A stretch of DNA of 64,000 bases, taken from contig NZ_SZQL01000007.1 of the NCBI RefSeq assembly GCF_005233845.1, positions 1 to 64,000 of the forward strand. The letters run 5' to 3'. Source of the stretch: Ilyomonas limi (GTDB taxonomy: Bacteria > Bacteroidota > Bacteroidia > Chitinophagales > Chitinophagaceae). Made by a program: the position numbers and the translations under genes. Of this stretch, positions 26,327-34,250 are shown piece by piece. Every line of letters begins with the position of its first letter. Positions within the stretch are counted from its first letter, which is position 1. The notes below the pieces were generated by a model. It saw only the letters and a program-made list of their open reading frames with translations. It did no database searches and was not told the origin of the DNA.

Positions 26327-27679
26327 TCACACCGTGAGGTGTTGCCAGATCACGTCATACACATCTGTGGGAGTTACAACTGTTTTATCAATTTTATTAT
26401 CTGTAATCAGCAGCGGGTGGAAGGCAGCATCTTTTACCACCCTGCCGTGCGAACCCTTTACCAAAGTGGCATCCAGCGGTATTACATCCATTACATATCT
26501 AAAACCGGCTTTCTTGCGTAGCAATTTGTAGCCAGCCCTCGCTTTAGAAGTCATAAATAACTCTACCGGGTCGTAGCCGGGCTTTTTATGAATATCCACC
26601 ACCCGGGCGTAGTCCGGCGCCTTGGCATCATCCAGCCAGAAATAATAAGTAAACCAGCTTTTTTCATCTGCCATCAGCACCAAATCTCCCGCCCTTTCAT
26701 GATCAATATGATATTGCTGTTGCTTTTCTTTATCCAATACCAGTTCAATACCGGGTATGCCCTCTGCAATTTTACGCACCTGTTGGCTCACAGCAGGGTC
26801 ATTGATATATACATGCGCTATCTGATGGTCGGCAACTGCAAAGGCTTTGGAGGCGCCGGCATCCAGCAGTTCCAATCCGCGTTCTACTCTCACCGCTAAT
26901 AGTCCCTGCTGCCGCAACAAGCGGTTAATATGAACAGGGTTACTTACATTGGTAATCCCATATTCTGATAACAGCAAGATGCGGGCACCTGTTGCAGTAA
27001 AATGAGTTACCAGTTGTTCTACTACTTTATCTATTTCGGATAAATCTTTACCAATCTTATTAAAATTCTGTCCCCACTTTTGCAAGCCATAATCCAGGTG
27101 TGGCAGGTAAATGAGCGTAAGGGTTGAACTGTATTTTTTATCGGTGTAAATAGCGGCATCGGCAATCCATTGGGTAGAGGTAATATCGGCACCAGGCCCC
27201 CAAAACTTGAATAAGGGAAACTGCCCTAAGGCTTGTTGCAATTCGTCCCTGAGGCTGGCAGGATGCGAGTAACAGTCAGGTATCTTTCTTCCGTCTGCCA
27301 GGTAATTGGGACGCGGCGTCACTGAATAGTCGGCGCTGGAATACATGTTGTACCACCAAAACATGTTGGCACAAGTGAAAGATGGATCTTCCTTTTTTGC
27401 CCGCTCCCATATTTTTTCTCCCTGCACCAGCTTGTTAGATTGCTTCCAGAACTTTACCTCACAATCGGTGCGGTCGTACCAGCCATTGCCTACAATGCCG
27501 TGCTCCGCCGGCCACTTGCCGGTAAGATACGTGGACTGTACAGAAGTAGTAACTGCAGGCAGCAGCGGAGATATATTGGTTAATTGTTTTGTTGCAATAT
27601 ACTGTTGTAAGAAAGGTGTATGCTCACCAATGAGCGAAGTGGTAAGTCCGACTATATCAATAACAACTGTTTTGTGCAT
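26327..27679 (-). CDS. eboF: EboF: alkaline-phosphatase/nucleotide-pyrophosphatase-like protein
   Basis: 450 residues of the type I phosphodiesterase/nucleotide pyrophosphatase fold. Metal-site aspartate Asp8 is in VVIDIVG, the nucleophile is Thr44 or Thr45 in LPAVTTSVQSTYLTG, and other metal ligands are in LPHLDYG (Asp196) and KGSHGR. The usual SDHGM motif reads SEYGIT (238-243), a change I believe is typical of the ebo branch, which may mean altered metal use. No signal peptide is seen. It is the last ebo gene, set apart from eboE by 484 bp containing a repeat, so it may have its own promoter; none is obvious. The exact reaction is unknown. Confidence 0.88.
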   Translation of the reverse strand: MHKTVVIDIVGLTTSLIGEHTPFLQQYIATKQLTNISPLLPAVTTSVQSTYLTGKWPAEHGIVGNGWYDRTDCEVKFWKQSNKLVQGEKIWERAKKEDPSFTCANMFWWYNMYSSADYSVTPRPNYLADGRKIPDCYSHPASLRDELQQALGQFPLFKFWGPGADITSTQWIADAAIYTDKKYSSTLTLIYLPHLDYGLQKWGQNFNKIGKDLSEIDKVVEQLVTHFTATGARILLLSEYGITNVSNPVHINRLLRQQGLLAVRVERGLELLDAGASKAFAVADHQIAHVYINDPAVSQQVRKIAEGIPGIELVLDKEKQQQYHIDHERAGDLVLMADEKSWFTYYFWLDDAKAPDYARVVDIHKKPGYDPVELFMTSKARAGYKLLRKKAGFRYVMDVIPLDATLVKGSHGRVVKDAAFHPLLITDNKIDKTVVTPTDVYDVIWQHLTV

Positions 27680-27795
27680 GGTGTAGGTTAGATGTTTATT
27701 TTTCTTTGGTTAAATTAACACTGCCAGCTAAGTGCTTTCTGACGAGTATGGACATTGTAATTTTTAGAAAAGTAATTTTAGCATTTTAATTCGTA

Positions 27796-28070
27796 TTTAC
27801 TTTTTTCTCGCCGACTTGTCGGGACAGGCATTGAAAGAAAAAAGTAACCAAAAAGTTATGAATGTATTGATGTTTTTTCAATGGTATTCATGAGAACGCT
27901 TCGCTTAGTTACTTCGTGAATAATGTTTTTCTTTGGTCTCAGTGATACCGCTTCGCTTAGTTACTTCGTGAATAATGTTTTTCTTTGGTCTCAGTGATAC
28001 CGCTATGCGGGTTCAAGGACGGCATGATCGCTCCGCGCGTTTGTCCGGGCTTGCTCCACCACTTACTCTA
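27796..28070 (+). repeat. Dispersed repeat copy B, with an inner duplication, between eboE and eboF
   Basis: The left block (27796-27855) has GTCGGGACAGGCATTGAAAG and AAAAAAGTAACCAAAAAG. The right block (28011-28070) has TTCAAGGACGGCATGATCGC, GTTTGTCCGGGC and CCACCACTTACTCTAA. Copies A (17021) and C (30659) carry the same blocks without the insert. The insert at 27856-28010 contains the tandem duplication listed next. No gene lies in 27680-28163. Confidence 0.7.
27897..28000. repeat. Tandem 52-bp duplication
   Basis: Two identical 52-bp units (27897-27948 and 27949-28000), each beginning CGCTTCGCTTAGTTACTTCG and ending CTCAGTGATAC, followed by 4 bases of a third. Identity suggests recent slippage or assembly-sensitive sequence. 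Confidence 0.85.
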
Positions 28071-28163
28071 AAACGGATTTTAGTTTTTTGGATAAATGGT
28101 TTGGCTGATGTGACCAAAGCAACGACTGGCAAAACAAAATGATAATAATTTATATTCCCTCAC

Positions 28164-29375
28164 TTACTTCTCTAATTCATCCTTCACCCATTCTAATTCC
28201 CTTACAATCGAATCAGTAAGTGGCAACTTCAGCTCTTCCGGTAGTACTTCCCAGGTATAGGTTTCTATCTCCAGGTGAGCGGAGAAAGGCTGCGCGCGGT
28301 GTAGCTGCAATACCTGTTGTATATCTTTTTGAGTGGATTGCAGAGCGCCATAATTTTCTATAAACAAAGGCACATGATAATGCGCCCGCCATTCCTGAAC
28401 GCCAGATGCATTTGCTTCCTGTAATGCATCGGGCAAATCGGGATAGCGTTTAAGATTTCCATCTTTTTGCCTGGCTACTACCTGGTGTAAATAAACTGGT
28501 TCATTAAACTTTTTAAAAGCTTCTATGACGCTCTCTCTTTGTTCGGTTGCATTTGGCATCTCCGCCCTTAATGCAGCACTTATCTGTATTTTACCCACTT
28601 TAATATCCCGTGCTTTTAATTGCTGCAAAACGCCTGCATGATCTTCATAGCCTACTGCAAAATGGCAAATGTCGTAGCAAAGCTGCACATGCGCTTTGAT
28701 GGCTGCTGTAGCTTTCTCCTTAGTGTAGTGCAAGCGTTCTCCTAAAAAAGAAACACCTATTGGCAGCAGATATTCCTGATACCATTGCATAAATTCCGGA
28801 CCGGTTTCCATCAGTCCGTCAGGCTCTGGTTCTATATCGGTATGAATAGTTTTTCCGGTTTGCTCTTTTAATTGTATCAGGGCTTCTACTACATGTAAAA
28901 GATTGATAGTGGCTTGTTGAAAAACAGCATGTGTTTCCACATCCTTTTCATGCCAGTGCCGGTAAGTAAGCGGTGAAGTGGAGATACCTCCCTCCATGCC
29001 TTCCGGCAACAATGCTGCTAATATGTTGGCTAAACGAATCGTGTATTCCAACCGCTGTTCAGTTGTCCAATCCGGTGTATGCACATCCTCTTTTACTACT
29101 GTGTGATGAAAGCCGCCGTAAGGAAATCCATTCATGGTAAATACATAGCATTGCTGCTCTTGTAGCCATTGAATGAATTGTTGCAGGTTGTCTTCTTTAA
29201 TCAGCTCTATACTGGCTACATTGGACAAGCGTAGCCCTATGCCAAAAGGATGGTTAGGAGAGAGTTGTTGCTTGATTGCAGGTACAGCTTGTTGTATAGC
29301 TTTAAAATGTTCCGGCCAGATTTCGCCGGCGTGTATATTGGTACAATACGTAAGATGACCAAATGGTGTTTGCAT
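28164..29375 (-). CDS. eboE: EboE: TIM-barrel metabolite-traffic protein
   Basis: 403 residues of the sugar-phosphate isomerase/epimerase (AP endonuclease 2) barrel. Metal-binding stretches include HTDIEPEPDG, QLCYDICHFAV and KIQISAAL; the end EIETYTWEVLP is characteristic of the ebo branch. The family starts TPFGHLTYCTNIHAGE, which sets the start at ATG 29375. That ATG overlaps the eboD stop as TGATG, so translation is coupled; a longer upstream frame to 29435 is rejected. In Nostoc the ebo genes help move a scytonemin precursor to the periplasm; the chemistry of EboE itself is not established. Confidence 0.9.
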   Translation of the reverse strand: MQTPFGHLTYCTNIHAGEIWPEHFKAIQQAVPAIKQQLSPNHPFGIGLRLSNVASIELIKEDNLQQFIQWLQEQQCYVFTMNGFPYGGFHHTVVKEDVHTPDWTTEQRLEYTIRLANILAALLPEGMEGGISTSPLTYRHWHEKDVETHAVFQQATINLLHVVEALIQLKEQTGKTIHTDIEPEPDGLMETGPEFMQWYQEYLLPIGVSFLGERLHYTKEKATAAIKAHVQLCYDICHFAVGYEDHAGVLQQLKARDIKVGKIQISAALRAEMPNATEQRESVIEAFKKFNEPVYLHQVVARQKDGNLKRYPDLPDALQEANASGVQEWRAHYHVPLFIENYGALQSTQKDIQQVLQLHRAQPFSAHLEIETYTWEVLPEELKLPLTDSIVRELEWVKDELEK

Positions 29376-30544
29376 CAGATGCTGTGCTTTTGTTCGGTGA
29401 GGCAATATTGTTGCAGGTATTGGCTCGCTTTGCAAATTAAATCTATATTCATTTCGTGCACTTCCTCTCCTTTACCTATTGCTTTTAATAAGGTGATCGT
29501 TAGTTTTCCACCCAAGTGTTCTCTAAATTCATTCAACCCTGCAAGCAACGGATGACTTTTATCCCCAATCTCCATTAACGGATGGGTTATAGCCAAGCCT
29601 AAGTTTTCTAAGAGATGAAGAATCCGGAGTAAATCTTCTTCTGCTATTCTGCCTGATAAATAAGAATATGTGCTGTCTAATGCAATGCCCATAGCTACTG
29701 CCTCGCCATGACGAACAGCGAAATTGGAAAGCTGCTCCAATTTATGTGCGCTCCAATGTCCGAAGTCGAGCGGACGGGCAGAACCCATTTCGAAAGGATC
29801 GCCGGAGGCAATATGTTGCAAATGCAGTTCTGCACTACGTTTAATCTGGTATTGCATCGTTTGCATATCTCTGGTTGCCATGTCTGCTGCATGTTGCTCC
29901 AGCCAGCTAAAGAAGGCAGCATCTTTGATCAATGCAACTTTCACCGCTTCCGATATGCCGGAACTCCAGTCTCTTTCGCTCAGGGTGGTTAAGAAATGCG
30001 CATCATTGAATACGGCAACCGGCGGTGCAAACGTGCCGAGAAAGTTCTTTTTGCCAAAATAGTTGATGCTGTTTTTCACTCCTATACCCGAATCGTTTTG
30101 CGACAATACCGTAGTAGGAATGCGAATGTGTTTAACGCCCCGGTGCGCAATAGCACTGGCATAACCCACCATATCCAGTACCGAACCGCCACCAATAGCC
30201 GCTACATACGAATGACGGTCTATACCGTATTGGTTGATGGCGCTGAGCACCTGATGTACATACGTTTCGCTGTTTTTAACTTCTTCGCCACCGATAACTG
30301 TTAGTATGCCTGTGAGCAAAACAGCAGGGGTATTTTTGAAATACTGAATGATTTGCTGCTGAAGCTGCGGGTGATGTTCTGCTACTGCTGTATCTACTAC
30401 AAATAGTATTTTCTTTTGTAAACCTTCTGTATGCTGCGTTTGTAAGAATTGTGCAAACGCAGTATTGGAAGGATGAAAAAGATGTTCTGTAAAGAATACT
30501 TTATATTGATAGCTAACAGTAAAAGATTGTTGTAAAAATTCCAT
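29375..30544 (-). CDS. eboD: EboD: 3-dehydroquinate-synthase-like protein
   Basis: 389 residues from ATG 30544 (an upstream in-frame TTG is not used). It keeps the NAD-binding AIGGGSVLDMVGY and IPTTVLSQNDSGIGVKN, and the zinc-site elements GISEAVK, FGHWSAHKLE and RHGEAVAMG of dehydroquinate-synthase-type cyclases. It could thus cyclise a sugar phosphate into a carbocycle. This is likely not the housekeeping AroB, given its place inside the ebo cluster. The TGATG overlap with eboE implies coupled translation. The gap of 328 bp to eboC contains repeat copy C. Confidence 0.92.
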   Translation of the reverse strand: MEFLQQSFTVSYQYKVFFTEHLFHPSNTAFAQFLQTQHTEGLQKKILFVVDTAVAEHHPQLQQQIIQYFKNTPAVLLTGILTVIGGEEVKNSETYVHQVLSAINQYGIDRHSYVAAIGGGSVLDMVGYASAIAHRGVKHIRIPTTVLSQNDSGIGVKNSINYFGKKNFLGTFAPPVAVFNDAHFLTTLSERDWSSGISEAVKVALIKDAAFFSWLEQHAADMATRDMQTMQYQIKRSAELHLQHIASGDPFEMGSARPLDFGHWSAHKLEQLSNFAVRHGEAVAMGIALDSTYSYLSGRIAEEDLLRILHLLENLGLAITHPLMEIGDKSHPLLAGLNEFREHLGGKLTITLLKAIGKGEEVHEMNIDLICKASQYLQQYCLTEQKHSI

Positions 30545-30658
30545 AATTGTTATTGAAATAAAAGGCAACTATTATGATTATATGTATTTGAATGTTTATT
30601 TGTTTTGAATAGTGATACTAACGCAGATACTTGAAATTGCAACTTCGGGATTATAGTT

Positions 30659-30784
30659 CTTGTTTGTCACTTCTTCCTCCCGATATTATCGGGACAGGCA
30701 TTGATGCAAAAAGTAACCAAAAAGATCAAGGACAACCCGATGGCTCCGCGCGTTTGTCCAGTCCAACGCCACCACTTACTCTAA
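30659..30784 (+). repeat. Dispersed repeat copy C, between eboC and eboD
   Basis: Blocks TTGTTTGTCACTTCTTCC, TATCGGGACAGGCATTGATG, AAAAAGTAACCAAAAAGATC, AAGGAC, GGCTCCGCGCGTTTGTCC and CCACCACTTACTCTAA. Copy A shares the first block and copy B the second. It has the same orientation as the others, opposite to ebo transcription, and contains no gene. Confidence 0.7.
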
Positions 30785-30872
30785 GATGCATCTCCTATTT
30801 GAGTTTTATTTTGTGCAAAACCTATCAAAAACCGAAGCTAAACAACCCTTTTTTGACTGATCCCGTACCCCC

Positions 30873-31772
30873 TCACGTTACTGCAAATGCTTTTGCCATC
30901 CAGAGAGAAAGTGGTAGCAGCAGCACGATGAATAGTGCAAGGGAAAGTGTGCCAAAAGCAGCTGCCCATGCGGCATTCATTAAGATCAGCGCCAATACGC
31001 CTGCTTTTACTGCCTTTCCAATCAGCGCTCCTTTGGGATCTTGAATAGCTTTTTTCAAGGGCATAAAAATCATTATTCCAAACAATACTAAAAATGCCGA
31101 ACTAAAGACAATGGTTTTATTAGTAAAGGAAACAAGCAGAATAGCAACAATTACCATTAAATAAAAAACGGCAGCCGCATACAAAGTTCTCTTTTTTCCA
31201 CCGTGTACTTCGCCCCGGCTGATCATGGTGATGGCTGCAATGTACAACACAGGTATCAGGCTGATTGCCCAATATTGATACAAGGCTACAGGTATTATAC
31301 TAATGCCCAGCAAGAGGTTTAATCCCCGGCAAATACCCATATTTAAAGGTCCTAATAGCGGATGGTGCTTTCCCCATTTATCATATGCCAATGCAGCGAT
31401 GGCTATAGCAATGGCAATCAAACCGGAAGGTAATAAACCAGCGTGGACAAAAGCAGCAGCTACAATGCCTATTAACAACAATACGCCTCCCAGCAATGCT
31501 GCATTTTGTTTTAGGATTAAACCACTTGGAATAGGGCGCTCGGGCCGTTCTACTTTATCCAGTTCTGCATCAAACACATCATTAAATACCACACCGCCGC
31601 CATACAGTCCAATGGTTGATAAAACCAGTAATGTAACAGGTAATGGATATAAGCCACCCGGGTAACTGGCAAAATAACCAGCTATAGCAATTCCCGCCAA
31701 TATATCCGATACTGCTGTTACAATGTTAGCAGGACGCATCAACCGCAGATACCCTCTAAGCTGTTGCCCCAT
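30873..31772 (-). CDS. eboC: EboC: UbiA-like prenyltransferase
   Basis: 299 residues with about eight to nine hydrophobic helices. The first aspartate-rich motif is NDVFDAELD (64-72), followed by RPERPIPSG, typical of the UbiA superfamily, which moves prenyl groups onto aromatic or sugar acceptors in the membrane. The second aspartate motif (usually DxxGDxxxG) is replaced by SRGEVHGG (185-192), so metal binding may differ. It begins 2 nt after the eboB stop. A prenylated carrier for an exported metabolite is a plausible but unproven role. Confidence 0.92.
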   Translation of the reverse strand: MGQQLRGYLRLMRPANIVTAVSDILAGIAIAGYFASYPGGLYPLPVTLLVLSTIGLYGGGVVFNDVFDAELDKVERPERPIPSGLILKQNAALLGGVLLLIGIVAAAFVHAGLLPSGLIAIAIAIAALAYDKWGKHHPLLGPLNMGICRGLNLLLGISIIPVALYQYWAISLIPVLYIAAITMISRGEVHGGKKRTLYAAAVFYLMVIVAILLVSFTNKTIVFSSAFLVLFGIMIFMPLKKAIQDPKGALIGKAVKAGVLALILMNAAWAAAFGTLSLALFIVLLLPLSLWMAKAFAVT

Positions 31773-31774
31773 TA

Positions 31775-32779
31775 TTAGCGTATAATCAGTGAATTTTTAT
31801 CTACCCTTGGCTGCTGACCGCCACGCAATACGGTATTGCCACTAAACTTTTGACTTTGATCAATATCCTTTACCGCTGCAAAGTCCTTTTCATCAATCTG
31901 CCCGCTTTGACCAAAAGCAGTAATGGCATTTTGATACGTTACAGTGCGGATAGCTTCGTCACTAATACCATACTCTTTCATCAGGGCTGCCGTTTTGGGC
32001 ACGGCCAACGGATCGGAAATACCCCAGTCGGCAGCAGAATTAATCATGATTCGCTCAATGCCGTATTGCTTTACAATCTGTACCATGCGTTCGTTGCCCA
32101 TTTTCGTGAACGGGTAAATGGTAAATGCCGCCCAAAAGCCACGGTCCAGTACTTCTTGTACAGTTTCTTCATTGTTATGATCTACAATCACCGTATAAGG
32201 ATTGAGTCCATGCTCAATAGCTATATCCATGCTGCGGGTAGTACCTCGTTTTTTGTCGCGGTGCGGAGTGTGAATCTGCACCGGCAAGCCGGCTTCTTTT
32301 GCCAGATCTAACTGCAGGCGATAGTACTTTTCTTCGGCAGCAGTCTGATCATCAAAACCAATTTCGCCCACACCTACCACGCCTTCCTTATAAATAAATG
32401 AAGGCAGCAACTCCATTACTTCTTCTGCCAGCGCCTCGTTGTTGGCTTCTCTTGAATTTAAACCAATGGTGCAGTAATGCTTAATGCCAAACTGCGACGC
32501 ACGAAACCGCTCCCAGCCAATAAGACTGCTGTAATAATCGCGAAACGAAGCTACCCCTGTGCGTGGCTGTCCCAGCCAGAAAGCAGGCTCAATAATCGCC
32601 ACAATGCCGGCGTCTGCCATTGCCTGATAGTCGTCGGTAGTGCGGGAGGTCATATGTACATGCGGGTCGAAGAACTGCATACCTGCGATACGCTCTTTGA
32701 AAAACGGAAGATGACTTACCGGCTGAAGATCCCTTTCACTTAATCCATCTGTACCGGGTGTATATTGATTGCAACACAT
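31775..32779 (-). CDS. eboB: EboB: TatD-family metal hydrolase
   Basis: 334 residues. The metal-binding pattern of the TatD amidohydrolase fold is complete: DPHVH with His40 and His42, Glu139 in VGEIGFD, His170 in VQIHTPH, His201 in VDHNN, and Asp251 in SAADWG. The segment FFDPHVHMTSRTTDDYQAM marks the ebo branch. The first 33 residues precede the fold; ATG at residue 34 (32680) is an alternative start, but 32779 leaves a natural 55-bp gap to eboA. Probably cytoplasmic; substrate unknown. Confidence 0.9.
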   Translation of the reverse strand: MCCNQYTPGTDGLSERDLQPVSHLPFFKERIAGMQFFDPHVHMTSRTTDDYQAMADAGIVAIIEPAFWLGQPRTGVASFRDYYSSLIGWERFRASQFGIKHYCTIGLNSREANNEALAEEVMELLPSFIYKEGVVGVGEIGFDDQTAAEEKYYRLQLDLAKEAGLPVQIHTPHRDKKRGTTRSMDIAIEHGLNPYTVIVDHNNEETVQEVLDRGFWAAFTIYPFTKMGNERMVQIVKQYGIERIMINSAADWGISDPLAVPKTAALMKEYGISDEAIRTVTYQNAITAFGQSGQIDEKDFAAVKDIDQSQKFSGNTVLRGGQQPRVDKNSLIIR

Positions 32780-32834
32780 ATCGGTTGTTTTATACTAAAT
32801 AATAAAATTTGCACACTTTACAGTACAACAAATA

Positions 32835-33704
32835 CTACTGAACGCCGCCGGCTTTCTGCGCAATTGCATCCCAGCTTAAGGTACTATCTTTTGCTGATGA
32901 CTGTAAAGCGGAATGTTCATGTAATAATGCTTTCGCCGGCGGATAGCTACTTTGCCTGCATACCAGCACGGCTGCCATTTGATCTTCTTTATTTTCCGAA
33001 GCGGCGATTCGTTCAATATCCGGGAATATTTTTTCATCTATAAAAGGCCCAACGCAACGCCATAACAACGGATTTACGGTACGGTGCGCTGCCCAGCGTT
33101 CATGTGCATAATCGGATAAAATATGCGCCAGTTCTTCATTGGCTCTCCTATCCAAACCAATAATTTCATTGATCGGTTTTTCTGTAAAAAATGCTTTTAG
33201 CACCAATTGGTTCCAGGCTGCGGGCGGCAGTTGCTCGGCAGGATAAGGATTGTTGCACATAATGGCTTTCAGTACATCACCAATATTACTCCGTATGCCT
33301 TCGGCACAACGCTTTTGCCAGTGTTCAGGATAAGCCAGCACCGGCAATGCAGAATACAGTGCAACCTGCTCATTCATATCTGCAGTTATAAAAAGATTTT
33401 CTATTGTACGGATGTATGCCTCTTGGTTATCAGCATCTAAATGCATCAACAACCATACCCTGCAAAGCCGGTCTATTGTCCAGTTTTTAATAGATAATCC
33501 GCTTCGCAATTGTTGTACTGTTTTTATCTCCTCTTCATCAATCTTTATGCTGTTCTTCCCTACTTTACGTGGAATAGCCGCAAAGGCCAGATTGAATTGT
33601 GCTGCATTACCAATATTAGATACTTTTTCCTGCAGCCATTGCCAGCTTTCACCAGATACCTGTTGTTGTATGATCTGACCTAAATAATTTTTTAACGTCT
33701 CCAT
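32835..33704 (-). CDS. eboA: EboA-family protein, first gene of the ebo cluster
   Basis: 289 residues, mainly helical. The signature stretch MNEQVALYSALPVLAYPEHW (109-128) is followed by EGIRSNIGDVLKAIMCNNPY, AWNQLVLKAFFTEKPI and SDYAHERWAAHR, all typical of EboA. The family has no known activity, but it opens the conserved cluster. Upstream, TATATTTA at 33767-33774 (minus strand) is one base from a -7 box, 62 nt before the start; this may be the operon promoter. The order eboA-B-C-D-E-F is complete and on one strand. Confidence 0.9.
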   Translation of the reverse strand: METLKNYLGQIIQQQVSGESWQWLQEKVSNIGNAAQFNLAFAAIPRKVGKNSIKIDEEEIKTVQQLRSGLSIKNWTIDRLCRVWLLMHLDADNQEAYIRTIENLFITADMNEQVALYSALPVLAYPEHWQKRCAEGIRSNIGDVLKAIMCNNPYPAEQLPPAAWNQLVLKAFFTEKPINEIIGLDRRANEELAHILSDYAHERWAAHRTVNPLLWRCVGPFIDEKIFPDIERIAASENKEDQMAAVLVCRQSSYPPAKALLHEHSALQSSAKDSTLSWDAIAQKAGGVQ

Positions 33705-34250
33705 ATAGTGAATAAAAACGTGTTGCTTGTAAAAGGGTTGCTTTCGTTAGCATAGCAGCAAGCGCGTAAATATAAACAGGAAGCTGTATTAAAAGTATGA
33801 AGGATAAAAACAGATTATAAAAAAACAGTTTTTATCAACTTGTATGATAAGATATTAGTAAATTTAAATGTTGCTTTAACAGAAGCAAATGGTAAAGAAA
33901 CAAGGAGGAAGTAAGTGCCGAAGCAGATTATAAAAAATATATTACCATACAGCCCGTTCCTGCAACAAACAATTATGCATTAAAGCTTATCATCCACAAC
34001 AACATTTTCTCTATCGGTTAATGGAATACACCTGTAAGATAATATTATTAAAATGGAGTATATTTATTAAGAAATAAATAATAGCTTTACAGTTACTAAG
34101 CCAAAGTCGTACTGCCAGCCCGGTTATCATCTCAGGTTATGTCAAAATGAGGGGTGCTATTTTATGATGATTAACTTCATTTATAAAGTGCTTAAGAGTC
34201 TTGTGTTGATGTATGTTTTAAAATATTTCCTTACGATAAAACAATAAAAC
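33705..34250. other. Divergent intergenic region between eboA and the type IX-secreted protein
   Basis: About 545 bp of AT-rich DNA. It holds the possible eboA -7 box (33767-33774, minus) and must contain the promoter for the gene at 34251. No gene, hairpin family member or repeat is seen. Confidence 0.5.

Noticed and set aside
27796-28070. Possible CRISPR-like or direct-repeat array in the eboE-eboF gap
   Set aside because: There are only two adjacent 52-bp units without spacers and no cas genes, so it is a simple tandem duplication.
29375-30544. Housekeeping 3-dehydroquinate synthase AroB
   Set aside because: The active-site pattern fits the fold, but the gene lies inside the ebo cluster and overlaps eboE; EboD is the better call.
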